Origin: Burkholderia ambifaria
GTDB lineage: Bacteria > Pseudomonadota > Gammaproteobacteria > Burkholderiales > Burkholderiaceae
NCBI RefSeq assembly: GCF_001443045.1
Contig: NZ_LKPJ01000007.1
Coordinates: 48,859-112,858 of the forward strand
Length of the DNA: 64,000 nucleotides
Direction: 5' to 3'
A program made the translations under genes and the position numbers. The notes under the pieces are model-generated. The model saw only the letters and a program-made list of their open reading frames with translations, was not told the origin of the DNA and searched no databases. Shown piece by piece: positions 8,340 through 18,633 of the stretch. Every line of letters begins with the position of its first letter. Position 1 is the first letter of the stretch.

Positions 8340-8612
8340 TCGCGCGGGCATGCGCGCAAACGCGGCGCTCGCGAACACCGCCGCGCTGTTCGCGCCGCTC
8401 GATACCGAACTCGCGCCGCATGCGCGCGGCACGCTGGCTGCCGCGCGGCAGGCGTTCACGGCCGCGCAGGCGACGCTCGGGCACGAAGGTGCGTCCGCAT
8501 CGAACGTGCCCCGTGCGCTGACGCAATTCATACGCACGTCGAGCACGTCGAGCGCGCTGCGCGCGCTGGCCGGCGATCTGGAACGCCATCTGGAATGGCT
8601 GCCGCCCGGCAC
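8340..8612 (+). pseudogene. pqiB: Remnant of pqiB (MlaD-family) C-terminus
   Basis: Without an intact gene around it, this stretch still encodes a peptide very like the C-terminal end of PqiB: LFAPLDTELAPHARGTLAAA, then a helix, then SALRALAGDLERHLEWL, where intact proteins read about LRxLADYLERHPEALLRG. There is no MCE domain, membrane anchor or convincing start, and the normal stop is lost, so this is the tail of a deleted paraquat-inducible intermembrane lipid-transport gene. No pqiA or pqiC is present nearby. The rest of the 641-base gap between the TetR gene and the membrane protein shows no gene. Confidence 0.55.
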
Positions 8613-8843
8613 GACGGGCGACACGCGGCCTGCCGACGCATCGCGTAGCGCGCGCGGACCGCCGATTGCGTCGCGCGATGCGCGGGATTTTTACAACGCA
8701 CGCACGGACGGGATGCCAAATTTCCCGCGCAGCAGTATGCTGGTGTCGTACGGCCGCGCACGATGCATCGGGCAATCCCCTAGTCCGCACGTCGTTGCGC
8801 CGCCGTCGCGACCGCAATCATGCGTTGCAAGGAGGGCTTCGTG

Positions 8844-9197
8844 ATGGCTACCACGCATCAGCACTTCCACCTCGAACTACGGCACGCCACCGCGCCGACG
8901 TATTTCATCAGCTACCTGTTTCCCGCCTTGCTGTTCGTTTACGAACTGCTGCGCGTCGGCCAATGGATCCGCGATCACGGGATGCAATTCGCCGCGTTCA
9001 AGCAGATGGGTTACGAGTATCTGCTGATGCTGCTGTTCGTCGGGCTGCAGATCGTCGTCGAGGCGATCTTCCTGCTCGGCGCCGCGATGCGCCGCGACCA
9101 TCGCGATTTCGAGCACCGCCTGCCGAACGTGGTCCTCGGCATCGGCTGCTCGATCGCGCTGCTCGCGATCGATCTCGCGATCCAGCTGTCGTTCTGA
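8844..9197 (+). CDS. Small membrane protein of unknown function
   Basis: Hypothetical inner-membrane protein of 117 residues. A strong ribosome binding site (AAGGAGG at 8829-8835) precedes it; GTG at 8841 is an alternative start one codon earlier. Three hydrophobic stretches are visible: YFISYLFPALLFVYELL (about 20-36), YLLMLLFVGLQIVVEAIFLLGAA (59-81) and VVLGIGCSIALLAIDLAIQLSF (96-117). A charged cytoplasmic loop MRRDHRDFEHR lies between the last two. I do not recognise the family. The good initiation site and codon bias typical of the window argue that it is real. It stands alone, with a gene remnant upstream and a convergent hydrolase downstream. Confidence 0.65.
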   Translation: MATTHQHFHLELRHATAPTYFISYLFPALLFVYELLRVGQWIRDHGMQFAAFKQMGYEYLLMLLFVGLQIVVEAIFLLGAAMRRDHRDFEHRLPNVVLGIGCSIALLAIDLAIQLSF

Positions 9198-9248
9198 GGT
9201 TCCGAGCGCCGGCGGGCTCGGCCCGCCGGTCGCATCAAGTTCGGGCGC

Positions 9249-10076
9249 TCAGGCGAGCGCGTCGCGCAGCAACGTCGCGACGGCCCCGAGTACGTCGTTG
9301 GTCCGCTCGCGATGCGGCATGTGCCCGCATCCATCGAGCAGCAGGAACGACGACGGCCCCGCGACACGCGCGGCGATCCGCTTCGGATGCACGTCCGACC
9401 CGTATTCGTCCTGCTCGCCGTGAATCGCAAGCGTCGCGCAGCGCACGCGCGGCAGTTCGTCGTCGAGGCTCCAGTCGCGAAATGCCGGCGACAGCCACGT
9501 GTCGACCCACGCACGCAGCACCCATTCGGCTTTGTCACCGTGATAGCGTGCGAGCCGGTCGAGCTGGCCGGGTGCATCGAACTGCTGCGCCGCGTCGCGA
9601 ATGCCATCGCGCGTGCGATCCTCGACGAACGCCTGCGCGGCGACCGTCACCAGCGCGCGGCAACGCGCCGGATACGCGGCCGCGCATCCGACCGCCATGC
9701 CGCCGCCGACGCTGTGCCCGAACGCGACGAATGCATCGATGCCGAACCGTTCGAGCAGCGCATGAAATCCGTGATCGGCCTCGTCGCGCACGAACGTCGT
9801 GGCGAGGTGCCCCGGATGGCGATCGGAGCGGCCGAAGCCCAGCCGGTCGTACGCGATCACGTCGCGTCGGGTGGTGCGCGCGAGTTGCGCGGGGAAGTCG
9901 CGCCATAGTTCGACGCAGCCGAGCGAATCGTGCAGCAGCACGATGGGCGCGGCCAGATCAGGCGCGGTCGGCTCAGGCACGGCCGTTTGCAGTGCCGGCG
10001 CACCGCGCCAGCGCGTCGCGAAGAGACGCCCTTGCGGCGTCTCGACCCAGGTCTCCTCGGTCACGATTTCAGTCAT
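9249..10076 (-). CDS. Alpha/beta-fold hydrolase
   Basis: Cytoplasmic hydrolase of 275 residues with the alpha/beta fold. The nucleophile elbow is GHSVGG, the oxyanion region is IVLLHDSLG, and the catalytic acid and His fall in AIHGEQDEYG and LLDGCGHMPHRE. Overall shape resembles enol-lactonase and ester hydrolases of aromatic degradation (PcaD/BphD relatives), but substrate cannot be named. The start at 10076 (MTEIVTEETW) is favoured over an ORF extension of 14 codons; its ribosome binding site is weak. The LysR gene of CatR/BenM type lies upstream on the same strand about 115 bases away, so the two may be related in function, though no aromatic ring-cleavage genes are present here. Confidence 0.8.
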   Translation of the reverse strand: MTEIVTEETWVETPQGRLFATRWRGAPALQTAVPEPTAPDLAAPIVLLHDSLGCVELWRDFPAQLARTTRRDVIAYDRLGFGRSDRHPGHLATTFVRDEADHGFHALLERFGIDAFVAFGHSVGGGMAVGCAAAYPARCRALVTVAAQAFVEDRTRDGIRDAAQQFDAPGQLDRLARYHGDKAEWVLRAWVDTWLSPAFRDWSLDDELPRVRCATLAIHGEQDEYGSDVHPKRIAARVAGPSSFLLLDGCGHMPHRERTNDVLGAVATLLRDALA

Positions 10077-10190
10077 GTGTGTGTCGTCGTCTGCATGAAG
10101 GCGGCCGCACGGGGGCATGCCGCATCGAATGCCGACGATGGTGGCCCGGCGACGCGCACGGCGTCAAGCAAGCCCCCACCGCCCTCGCAT

Positions 10191-11108
10191 TCATTCGGGC
10201 TGTGGCGGCAGATACTCCATCTGCGACTCGTCGTAGAGCCGGTAGATCAGCGCCTGCATCGCACGGATGTCCTCCGATTCGTCGAGCATCCGCATGCTCA
10301 TGATGATCGGCGACACGAGGTTCGGGTCGTCAAGCGGCTTGTAGCTGATGTCATCGCGCTTCAGGCCGTACACGCTGTGCGGCACGACCGACACACCCTC
10401 GCCCATCGCGACGAGCCCGAGCGCGATCTGCAACTCGCGCGTCTCGTAGATGCGTCGCGGCTGCAGCGCGCGGTCGTGGAATGCCGCGAGCACCTGGTCC
10501 GCATAGCTCGGCCGCGGCGCCTTCGGGAAGATGATCAGCGTATCGTTGACGAGATCGTGCAACGACAGCACGGGCTTCGCGCCGTCGAGCACATGACCGA
10601 CCGGCAGCGCGACGATCATCCGTTCCTCGCGCAGCACGACGCGCCGCACGCTCGGATCCTCGTGACGGATGCGCCCGAACCCGACGTCGATGCGCCCTTC
10701 CTTCAGCGCCTTGATCTGGTCCATCGTCGACATCTCGTGCAGGCTCAGCTCGACAGCCGGATACTCGCTGCGAAAGCGCCGGATGATCTTCGGCAGCATC
10801 CCGTACAGCGTCGAGCCGACGAAACCGACCGACATGCTGCGCTCGATCTTGCCGACCCGCTTCGTCATCGATTCGAGCTCGGTCGTCTGCGCGAGCAACT
10901 GCACCGCGTGCGAATAGAAGAACCGCCCCGCGTCGGTCAGCTTCAACGGCCGCGCGTTGCGCTCGAACAGCGGCACGCCGAGCGCCTCCTCGAGCTGCTG
11001 GATCTGCCGGCTGAGCGGCGGCTGCGCAATGTGCAGGCGCTCGGCCGCGCGCGTGAAATTCCGCTCCTCGGCAACCGCGACGAAGTAGCGGAGGTGTCTC
11101 AACTCCAT
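10191..11108 (-). CDS. LysR-family regulator, CatR/BenM type
   Basis: LysR-type transcriptional regulator of 305 residues. The start at 11108 (MELRHLRYFVAVAEERNFTR) follows GGGAGG at good spacing. The winged helix covers residues 1-60 with AERLHIAQPPLSRQIQQLEE as recognition helix, the exact form seen in CatR, BenM and related activators that respond to muconate-type effectors. The C-terminal effector domain runs from about 90 to 290 (SMSVGFVGSTLYGMLPKII, DVGFGRI). Such proteins usually activate a neighbouring catabolic gene, and the hydrolase downstream on the same strand is the only nearby candidate. Effector inferred from family only. Confidence 0.85.
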   Translation of the reverse strand: MELRHLRYFVAVAEERNFTRAAERLHIAQPPLSRQIQQLEEALGVPLFERNARPLKLTDAGRFFYSHAVQLLAQTTELESMTKRVGKIERSMSVGFVGSTLYGMLPKIIRRFRSEYPAVELSLHEMSTMDQIKALKEGRIDVGFGRIRHEDPSVRRVVLREERMIVALPVGHVLDGAKPVLSLHDLVNDTLIIFPKAPRPSYADQVLAAFHDRALQPRRIYETRELQIALGLVAMGEGVSVVPHSVYGLKRDDISYKPLDDPNLVSPIIMSMRMLDESEDIRAMQALIYRLYDESQMEYLPPQPE

Positions 11109-11296
11109 TTTCGAACCCTCCCGGACAGGCAGCGGACGTTCATTCGGCCCTGCGCGGACACGTCCCGCGCCGGTCGCCCACGCTGTGGTCGCCCCGTGAT
11201 CGCCTGCCCCGCTCCCATGACGATACCTCAGCCGGCGCCGATACCGGCGCGAGCAGCGTCGCGCGTCCGGGTCCGCGTCCGGTACCGCGCAAAGCA

Positions 11297-11324
11297 AAAC
11301 GGGAAGCCGACAGGCTTCCCGTTT
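11297..11324. terminator. Intrinsic terminator hairpin, copy 1
   Basis: Perfect 12-bp stem AAACGGGAAGCC / GGCTTCCCGTTT with loop GACA. A runs on one side and T runs on the other suggest it works in both directions, between the DUF3717 gene and the LysR gene. The same stem recurs at 11810-11839. Confidence 0.75.
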
Positions 11325-11364
11325 CTTCATCGACGCCGCGTCGCGGCATCGCCTCGACCGCGCG

Positions 11365-11610
11365 TCATGCCTCGGTTGCGTACAGCGCATCGCGCTGCGC
11401 GTCGCTCAGCGAATCGAGCGGCACGTCCGGCAGCCGATAGCAGATCATCGTGCCGTACAGCTCGGCCAGGCAGTTGCTGCCGGCGTCGAGCGCATAGCCG
11501 TCCTCGCCGTCCGGCGCCGGCGGATACACTTCGCGCCACGCGTTGATCGCGGCTTCGATTCGCACGATGGAAACGGGTCCGGCCTTCCGCTCGGCGGGTG
11601 ATGCGCTCAT
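11365..11610 (-). CDS. DUF3717 domain small protein
   Basis: Small acidic protein of 81 residues matching the Burkholderiales family DUF3717, recognised by IVRIEAAINAWREVYPP and the following ALDAGSNCLAELYGTMICYR. GAGGAA lies just before the ATG at 11610. Function is unknown; no signal peptide, membrane segment or metal motif is present, although two Cys residues are seen. It sits alone between two near-identical terminator hairpins, so it is probably a one-gene transcription unit that is insulated on both sides. Confidence 0.7.
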   Translation of the reverse strand: MSASPAERKAGPVSIVRIEAAINAWREVYPPAPDGEDGYALDAGSNCLAELYGTMICYRLPDVPLDSLSDAQRDALYATEA

Positions 11611-11809
11611 GGATTCCTCTGGGTTGCGCGCGCCGCGGGCCGTGCCGGCCGCGGCGGAACGATGGAAACGCCGGGCGCCGCCGGCCGCCGCAACAGGCGC
11701 GCGCCGGATGCCCGATCCGCGCCGCGCTCGTCGCGCCGGCCGGGCCGTGGCCCGGTAGGGTCGGGAAATATAACCGGCTTTGACCCCGTGCAGGGCAAAG
11801 CCGACAAAA

Positions 11810-11839
11810 AAAACGGGAAGCCCGCGGGCTTCCCGTTTT
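11810..11839. terminator. Intrinsic terminator hairpin, copy 2
   Basis: A perfect 30-base palindrome: AAAACGGGAAGCCCG followed by its complement CGGGCTTCCCGTTTT. It lies downstream of the lysP gene (minus strand) and upstream of the DUF3717 gene, with A and T tracts for termination in either direction. It shares the core ACGGGAAGCC...GGCTTCCCGT with copy 1 some 500 bases away. Confidence 0.75.
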
Positions 11840-11874
11840 CGCTGCGCATCACGCGGCGGCCGGCCGCACCGGTA

Positions 11875-13422
11875 TCAGCCCGCGGTTTCGCGGTTCGCCA
11901 CGCGCTGCATCTGCATCTGCGTCTGCGCGCCGCGGTTCGCGGCGACCCACGGCTTGATTTCCATGTCCTCGTAGCGCACGAAGCGGCTCTTGTTCAGGAA
12001 CCGGTAGCCGAGCCACACGACGAGGAACAGCGGAATGCCGACGTAGGTCGCGGCCACGCCCGCCCAGTCGATCCGGTTCGCGAGGAACGCCTGATAGTCC
12101 TGCCCCAGCGCGATCACGAGGCACAGCACGAACGCGAAGATCGGGCCGAACGGGAACCACTTCGACTGGTACGGCAACTGGTCGATCGCGTAGCCCTGCG
12201 TCACGTAGCCCTTGCGGAACCGGTAGTGGCTGATCGCGATGCCGAGCCACGCGATGAAGCCGGTCATGCCCGACGTGTTCAGCAGCCACAGGTACACCGT
12301 CTTGTCGCCATACAGCGACGTGAAGAAGCACAGCGCGCCGACAGCCGTCGTCGCGTACAGCGCGTTGCGCGGCACGCCACCCGGCGAGAGCTTCGCGAAC
12401 AGCTTCGGCGCGCGGCCTTCCGTCGCGAGGTTGTAGAGCATCCGTGTCGACGCGTACATGCCCGAATTGCCGGCCGACAGCACGGCCGTCAGGATCACCG
12501 CGTTCATCACGCCGGCCGCGAACGCGAGGCCCGCGTGGCGGAACACGAGCGTAAACGGGCTCACGCCGATGTCGGTCACATCGCTCTTCAACAGGCTCGG
12601 GTCGGTATAGGGAATCAGCACGCCGATCACGAAGATCGCCAGCACGTAGAACAGCAGAATGCGCCAGAACACCTGACGCACCGCGCGCGGGATCGTCGTG
12701 CGCGGGTTCTCCGACTCGCCGGCCGCGACGCCGATCAGCTCGGTGCCCTGGAACGAGAAGCCCGCGATCATCGCGACGCCCATCAGCGCCGGCAGGCCGC
12801 CCGCGAACGGCGCGTCGCCGATCGTCAGGTTGCCCCAGCCGTTGCTCGGCGCGCCCTTCAGAATGCCGAAGATCATCAGCAGGCCAACGCCGATGAATGC
12901 GAGCACGGTAACGACCTTGATCAGCGCGAACCAGTATTCGGCCTCGCCAAAGCCGCGCACGGTCAGCGCGTTGAGCAGGAACATCACGCCGAGGAACGCG
13001 GCGCTCCACCACACGCCCGGCACGTTCGGGAACCAGTAGTGCATCACGAGCTGCGCGGCGACGAGCTCGACCGCGATCGTCACGGCCCAGTTGTACCAGT
13101 AGTTCCAGCCGAGCGCGAAGCCGAAGCCTTCGTCGACGTATTTCGCGCCGTAGGTCGCGAACGAGCCCGATACCGGCATGAACGCGGCCATTTCGCCGAG
13201 GCTCGTCATCAGGAAGTAGACCATCAGGCCGATCAGCATGTACGCGACCATCGCGCCGCCGGGGCCGGCCTGGGAAATCGACGCGCCGGACGCGACGAAC
13301 AGGCCCGTGCCGATCGAGCCGCCGATGGCGATCATCGTCAGGTGGCGCGCCTTGAGCGCGCGATGAAGCTTGGGTGGGTTCGCGGACGAACCGGGTGGGT
13401 CGGAATTCGGAATTGCGGACAT
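11875..13422 (-). CDS. lysP: Lysine-type amino acid permease (AAT/APC family)
   Basis: Inner-membrane amino acid:proton symporter of 515 residues with about 12 transmembrane helices. The start at 13422 (MSAIPNSDPP) gives an N-terminus of family length; a longer frame runs to 13503 without support. The helix 1 substrate motif is IAIGGSIGTGLFVASG, and SFQGTELIGVAAGESENP in helix 6 is characteristic of the LysP/AroP branch; long stretches (AVILTAVLSAGNSGMY, WLLNTSGMTGFIAWLGIAISHYRFRKG) resemble LysP most. Lysine is thus the likeliest substrate, though other AAT permeases cannot be excluded. It is a single gene, ending at a strong bidirectional terminator. In enteric bacteria LysP also acts as a lysine sensor with CadC, but no cad genes are here. 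Confidence 0.82.
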   Translation of the reverse strand: MSAIPNSDPPGSSANPPKLHRALKARHLTMIAIGGSIGTGLFVASGASISQAGPGGAMVAYMLIGLMVYFLMTSLGEMAAFMPVSGSFATYGAKYVDEGFGFALGWNYWYNWAVTIAVELVAAQLVMHYWFPNVPGVWWSAAFLGVMFLLNALTVRGFGEAEYWFALIKVVTVLAFIGVGLLMIFGILKGAPSNGWGNLTIGDAPFAGGLPALMGVAMIAGFSFQGTELIGVAAGESENPRTTIPRAVRQVFWRILLFYVLAIFVIGVLIPYTDPSLLKSDVTDIGVSPFTLVFRHAGLAFAAGVMNAVILTAVLSAGNSGMYASTRMLYNLATEGRAPKLFAKLSPGGVPRNALYATTAVGALCFFTSLYGDKTVYLWLLNTSGMTGFIAWLGIAISHYRFRKGYVTQGYAIDQLPYQSKWFPFGPIFAFVLCLVIALGQDYQAFLANRIDWAGVAATYVGIPLFLVVWLGYRFLNKSRFVRYEDMEIKPWVAANRGAQTQMQMQRVANRETAG

Positions 13423-14005
13423 AAACGAGACGAACGTTGAGCGGGCCGGCATCCGGAGCCGGCGCATGCGGAATCGGGGCGCGGTGCGCCACCTGCGATG
13501 CATTCGATGCGGCCCCGATACGCGTTGCGCGCCGGGCGCCAGCGGCGAAGCGCGGATTCTACCTGATTCGCCATGGGGGCAGCGCCGGTCCGAACGCCCG
13601 CGCCAACGCGGACGGACCCCGCAGAATCAACGAGTTGGATGCGGCATGGGGCAGCGACATGCCGGCACAGCCGGGCACCGCGTCAAAAAGACATGAACGC
13701 AGCACGGCCATTCCGCGATACCCGGTCAGCCGATACGCAATCGTTCCGGCAATGCCGCATTAAAACCACAGATCGATCGCCATATACGGTAATGATCAGA
13801 CAAAAGCAGCCCCATAATTGATTCAAATCAAATCGAACATATATGGTAACGAGGTGTAATCGTTCCGAATCGCCACGTGTGCATGCATGTTTTGCATCTC
13901 GCGGCCAAATTCGGGAATTCGCGAGATAATGCCGATTAATTCGAAATAATCAGCGCGTCGGAACCGCCGACGACGCGAATATCCGCCGCCCCGCCACCCC
14001 CGAGG
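13423..14005. other. Intergenic region between lysP and the diguanylate cyclase
   Basis: This 583-base gap separates divergent genes and is notably AT-rich from about 13730 to 13940. It must hold both promoters. One clear element is an Anr/FNR-type box at 13818-13831, listed separately. I see no convincing small gene in it. Confidence 0.5.
13818..13831. promoter_or_regulatory. Anr/FNR-type box
   Basis: TTGATTCAAATCAA is an exact match to the TTGAT-N4-ATCAA consensus of the oxygen-responsive regulators FNR and Anr. It lies 174 bases upstream of the diguanylate cyclase start and about 396 bases upstream of lysP on the other strand, in an AT-rich region, so the cyclase is the more likely target. 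Confidence 0.6.
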
Positions 14006-15538
14006 ATGAAGCCACACCCGCTGCTCGCTGCGTTGCGCCGCCATACGGCATCGGCCGTGGCACGCATTCTGTCGCCCCGCGGCGTGCTCGTCGCGGGTAT
14101 CGTGCTGCTTCTGTTCAGTTGGGGGCTCTCCACGTCGCTTTTGATCGAGGCACGCCACGACGCGCATGACCACGCGGTCGAAAATGCGCGCAACCTGATG
14201 CTGCTGATCGAGCGCGATATTTCCCGCAATATCGAACTGTATGATCTGTCGCTGCAAAACGTCGTCGACGGTCTCGCCGATCCTGAACTGATGGCATTGC
14301 CGCCGCGCCAGCGTCACCGGCTGCTGTTCGACCGCGCCGCGACCGGCGCGTATCTCGGCGCCATTTTCGTGATGGATCCGCACGGCAATATCGTGATCGA
14401 TTCGGCCGAATCGCCACCGCGGCAAGGCAATTTCGCCGATCGCGAGTATTTCACCGTGCATCGCAACCGGCTCGTGCAGGGTCTCTATATCAGCCGGCCC
14501 TATGCGTCCCGGCTGCGCGGCGGTGCGCTGACGATCGCGCTCAGCCGCCGGATCACGCTGGCCGACGGCCGCTTCGGCGGAATCGTCGTGGGGACGCTCA
14601 GCATCGACTACTTCCGCGCGCTGCTCGACGGCCTCGCGGTCGGCAAGCACGGCAGCGCGGCGGTCGTCGAGGACAACGGCACGCTCGTGTCCCGCCTGCC
14701 GTACGATGCGCGCGTGGTCGGCCTCGACCTTCACGACGCCCCGCTCTTCATCGAGGCGCAGCGCCGCAGCGAAGGCGTGCTGACGGGCGTCGGCGCGATC
14801 GACGGCGTGCGCCGCATCTATGTTTACAAGCATCTCGCGAATCTGCCGCTCGTCGTCGACGTCGCACCCGCCGAGATCGACATCTACGCGTCGTGGCGCA
14901 ATCGCACGATCTGGACCGTCGTGCTGATGGGCCTGTTTACCGCATTCGTCGCCGGAGGGTCGCTCGCGCTGTCGCGCGAACTCAAGCGCCGGCAAGTCGC
15001 CGAGTCGAAGCTGTACCAGCTCGCGTACACCGATTCGCTGACCGGCCTCGACAACCGCGGTACGTTCGACGCGGTGCTCGCGAAGGAAGCGCAGCGCGCG
15101 TCGCGCAGCGGCCGCCCGCTGTCGGTGCTGTTCGTCGACGTCGATCATTTCAAGGCGTTCAACGACTACTACGGCCACCTCGCCGGCGACGACGTGCTGC
15201 GCCGTGTCGCGCAAGCCGCGTCGCGCTGCCTGCGCCGCGACAGCGACCACGTCGCGCGCTACGGCGGCGAGGAATTCGTCGTCACGCTGCCCGATACCGA
15301 TGCGCGCGGTGCGGCGACTGTCGCCGAAGCGATCCGCCGCGCGATCGCCGGGCTCGCCATCGCGCACGACCGCAGCCCGTACGGGCACGTGACGGCGAGC
15401 ATCGGCACCGCGACCGCCGCCGGCGGGCGTGTGAACGCCGCGACGCTGCTGCGGCTGGCCGACGAGGCGCTGTACCGCGCGAAGTCGGGCGGCCGCAATC
15501 GCGTGTCGAACGCCGAGGCGAGCCCGGCCGACGCGTGA
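14006..15538 (+). CDS. Membrane diguanylate cyclase with dCache sensor domain
   Basis: Predicted diguanylate cyclase of 510 residues that makes cyclic di-GMP. An N-terminal helix (LVAGIVLLLFSWGLSTSLLI, about 27-46) and a second (VVLMGLFTAFVAGGSLAL, about 306-323) enclose a roughly 260-residue periplasmic double-Cache sensor, marked by FADREYFTVHR and GLYISRPY. The GGDEF domain follows (DSLTGLDNRG onwards). The active site is GGEEF at 420-424, which is catalytically competent, and an intact inhibitory site RDSD (411-414) lies five residues before it, so product feedback is expected. No EAL or receiver domain is present. An Anr/FNR-like box upstream suggests oxygen-dependent expression. The Cache ligand is unknown; small acids and amino acids are common ligands. 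Confidence 0.9.
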   Translation: MKPHPLLAALRRHTASAVARILSPRGVLVAGIVLLLFSWGLSTSLLIEARHDAHDHAVENARNLMLLIERDISRNIELYDLSLQNVVDGLADPELMALPPRQRHRLLFDRAATGAYLGAIFVMDPHGNIVIDSAESPPRQGNFADREYFTVHRNRLVQGLYISRPYASRLRGGALTIALSRRITLADGRFGGIVVGTLSIDYFRALLDGLAVGKHGSAAVVEDNGTLVSRLPYDARVVGLDLHDAPLFIEAQRRSEGVLTGVGAIDGVRRIYVYKHLANLPLVVDVAPAEIDIYASWRNRTIWTVVLMGLFTAFVAGGSLALSRELKRRQVAESKLYQLAYTDSLTGLDNRGTFDAVLAKEAQRASRSGRPLSVLFVDVDHFKAFNDYYGHLAGDDVLRRVAQAASRCLRRDSDHVARYGGEEFVVTLPDTDARGAATVAEAIRRAIAGLAIAHDRSPYGHVTASIGTATAAGGRVNAATLLRLADEALYRAKSGGRNRVSNAEASPADA

Positions 15539-15684
15539 CGCGGCGGCAGGCGGCCGCGCCGCCTCGCCTCGCCTCGGCGTGGACAGCCCGCGCGCGTTCG
15601 GCTAGCGTTACGTCAGCTGCGCGTGCGGCGCGGCGCCGGCCCGCGCAGGCCGCCCGCGCGAATTCCGGCCATCCCCGCTTCGTC

Positions 15685-16752
15685 ATGACCGCCCAGCTCC
15701 CTGCCCGACTGCCACCGCTCCTGCGCCACGCGCTCCGTCCACTGCTGGACCCGTACCGCCGCTACCGGCACGCGAAGCTGATCCATGCGGCGCGCGTCGC
15801 GCTCGCGATCCTCGTGTCGATCGGCTTGTCCACCGGCCTGCGCGTGCCGCACGGCGAATGGTCGACGATCACCGTGCTGATCGTCGTCGGCGGGCTGCAG
15901 CACCACGGCAACATCCGCAAGAAGGCGGCCGAGCGCGCGCTCGGCACGTCGATCGGCGCGCTCGCGGGGCTCGGGCTGATCCTGCTGTATTCCGTCCTGC
16001 ACGCGCCGCTCGCGATCTATCTGCTGATGGCAGTCGCGTGCGGGTTCTGCGCGTATCACGCGATCGGCAAGGCCGGCTACATCGCGCTGCTGTCGGCGAT
16101 CACGATGGTGATCGTCGCCGGACACGGCGACAACGAGATCGTCGATGGCCTGTGGCGCGCGGTGAACGTGCTGACCGGGATTGCGATCGCGCTGGCGTTC
16201 TCGTTCGCGCTGCCGCTCTATGCGACCTACTCGTGGCGCTACAAGCTCGCCGACGCGCTGCGCGCGTGCGCGGCCGTGCACGCGCGGCTCGCGGGCGACC
16301 GCCACGTGAGCGACGACGCGCACCTGAAGGAAATGGCCGCGCTGAGCGCGCTGCTGGTGCAGCTGCGTTCGCTGATGCCGTCGGTGTCGAAGGAATGCGA
16401 GATCTCGGTCACCCATCTCGAGGCGATCCAGCGCAGCCTGCGCCTGTGCATCGGCTACCTGGAGATCCTGTCGAGCACGGTGCCCGCCCGTGACGACCTC
16501 GCCGCCCGCGAATACATGCGAACCGGGATGAAGGCCGTGAACCGTCGCATCCGCGACACGCTCGTCGGTGCGAGCCGCGCGCTCAAGTTCGGCACGCCGA
16601 GCCGGCTCGCGCCGCGCCGCCGGCCGGCCGAGCCGCCGCACGACGCGCCGCCGCAGTGGTCGGGCTACGTGTCGATCACGGCCAAGCTGGCCGGCGAAGT
16701 GGATCAGTTGCGCGAGAAACTGCTCGATACCGCGCAGGCGTGGAATATCTGA
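15685..16752 (+). CDS. FUSC/aromatic-acid-exporter-like membrane protein
   Basis: Inner-membrane protein of 355 residues. The N-terminal half has about six hydrophobic helices (LIHAARVALAILVSIGLSTG, STITVLIVVGGLQHHGN, LGTSIGALAGLGLILLYSVL and others); the segment GNIRKKAAERALGTSIGALAG is the signature of the FUSC/AaeB-like family, whose members export aromatic acids or drugs. The C-terminal half is cytoplasmic and helical, ending with SITAKLAGEVDQLREKLLDTA. It is shorter than classical two-repeat AaeB proteins (about 650 residues), so it probably acts as an oligomer of the one-repeat type. It lies 146 bases after the diguanylate cyclase on the same strand. Substrate is unknown. Confidence 0.75.
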   Translation: MTAQLPARLPPLLRHALRPLLDPYRRYRHAKLIHAARVALAILVSIGLSTGLRVPHGEWSTITVLIVVGGLQHHGNIRKKAAERALGTSIGALAGLGLILLYSVLHAPLAIYLLMAVACGFCAYHAIGKAGYIALLSAITMVIVAGHGDNEIVDGLWRAVNVLTGIAIALAFSFALPLYATYSWRYKLADALRACAAVHARLAGDRHVSDDAHLKEMAALSALLVQLRSLMPSVSKECEISVTHLEAIQRSLRLCIGYLEILSSTVPARDDLAAREYMRTGMKAVNRRIRDTLVGASRALKFGTPSRLAPRRRPAEPPHDAPPQWSGYVSITAKLAGEVDQLREKLLDTAQAWNI

Positions 16753-18421
<1,669 letters not shown>

Positions 18422-18633
18422 GCCGTTTCGTTCGAGCCGGGGCGCGTAGCCGATACGCGGCCCGGCCGGGCAGGCCGTGTATGCGACGTTGCGTGCACGG
18501 CCTGCCGTTCCCCCTCCGCTTCCCCCTTCCTGCTTTCCCCCGCTATCGCATCACACCGCGTCGCGCGCAAACGGCGCTGCAACGCGGCGGCAATCATGGC
18601 AAGCTGCGAGTCGCTCGACTTCCGACCCGGCTC

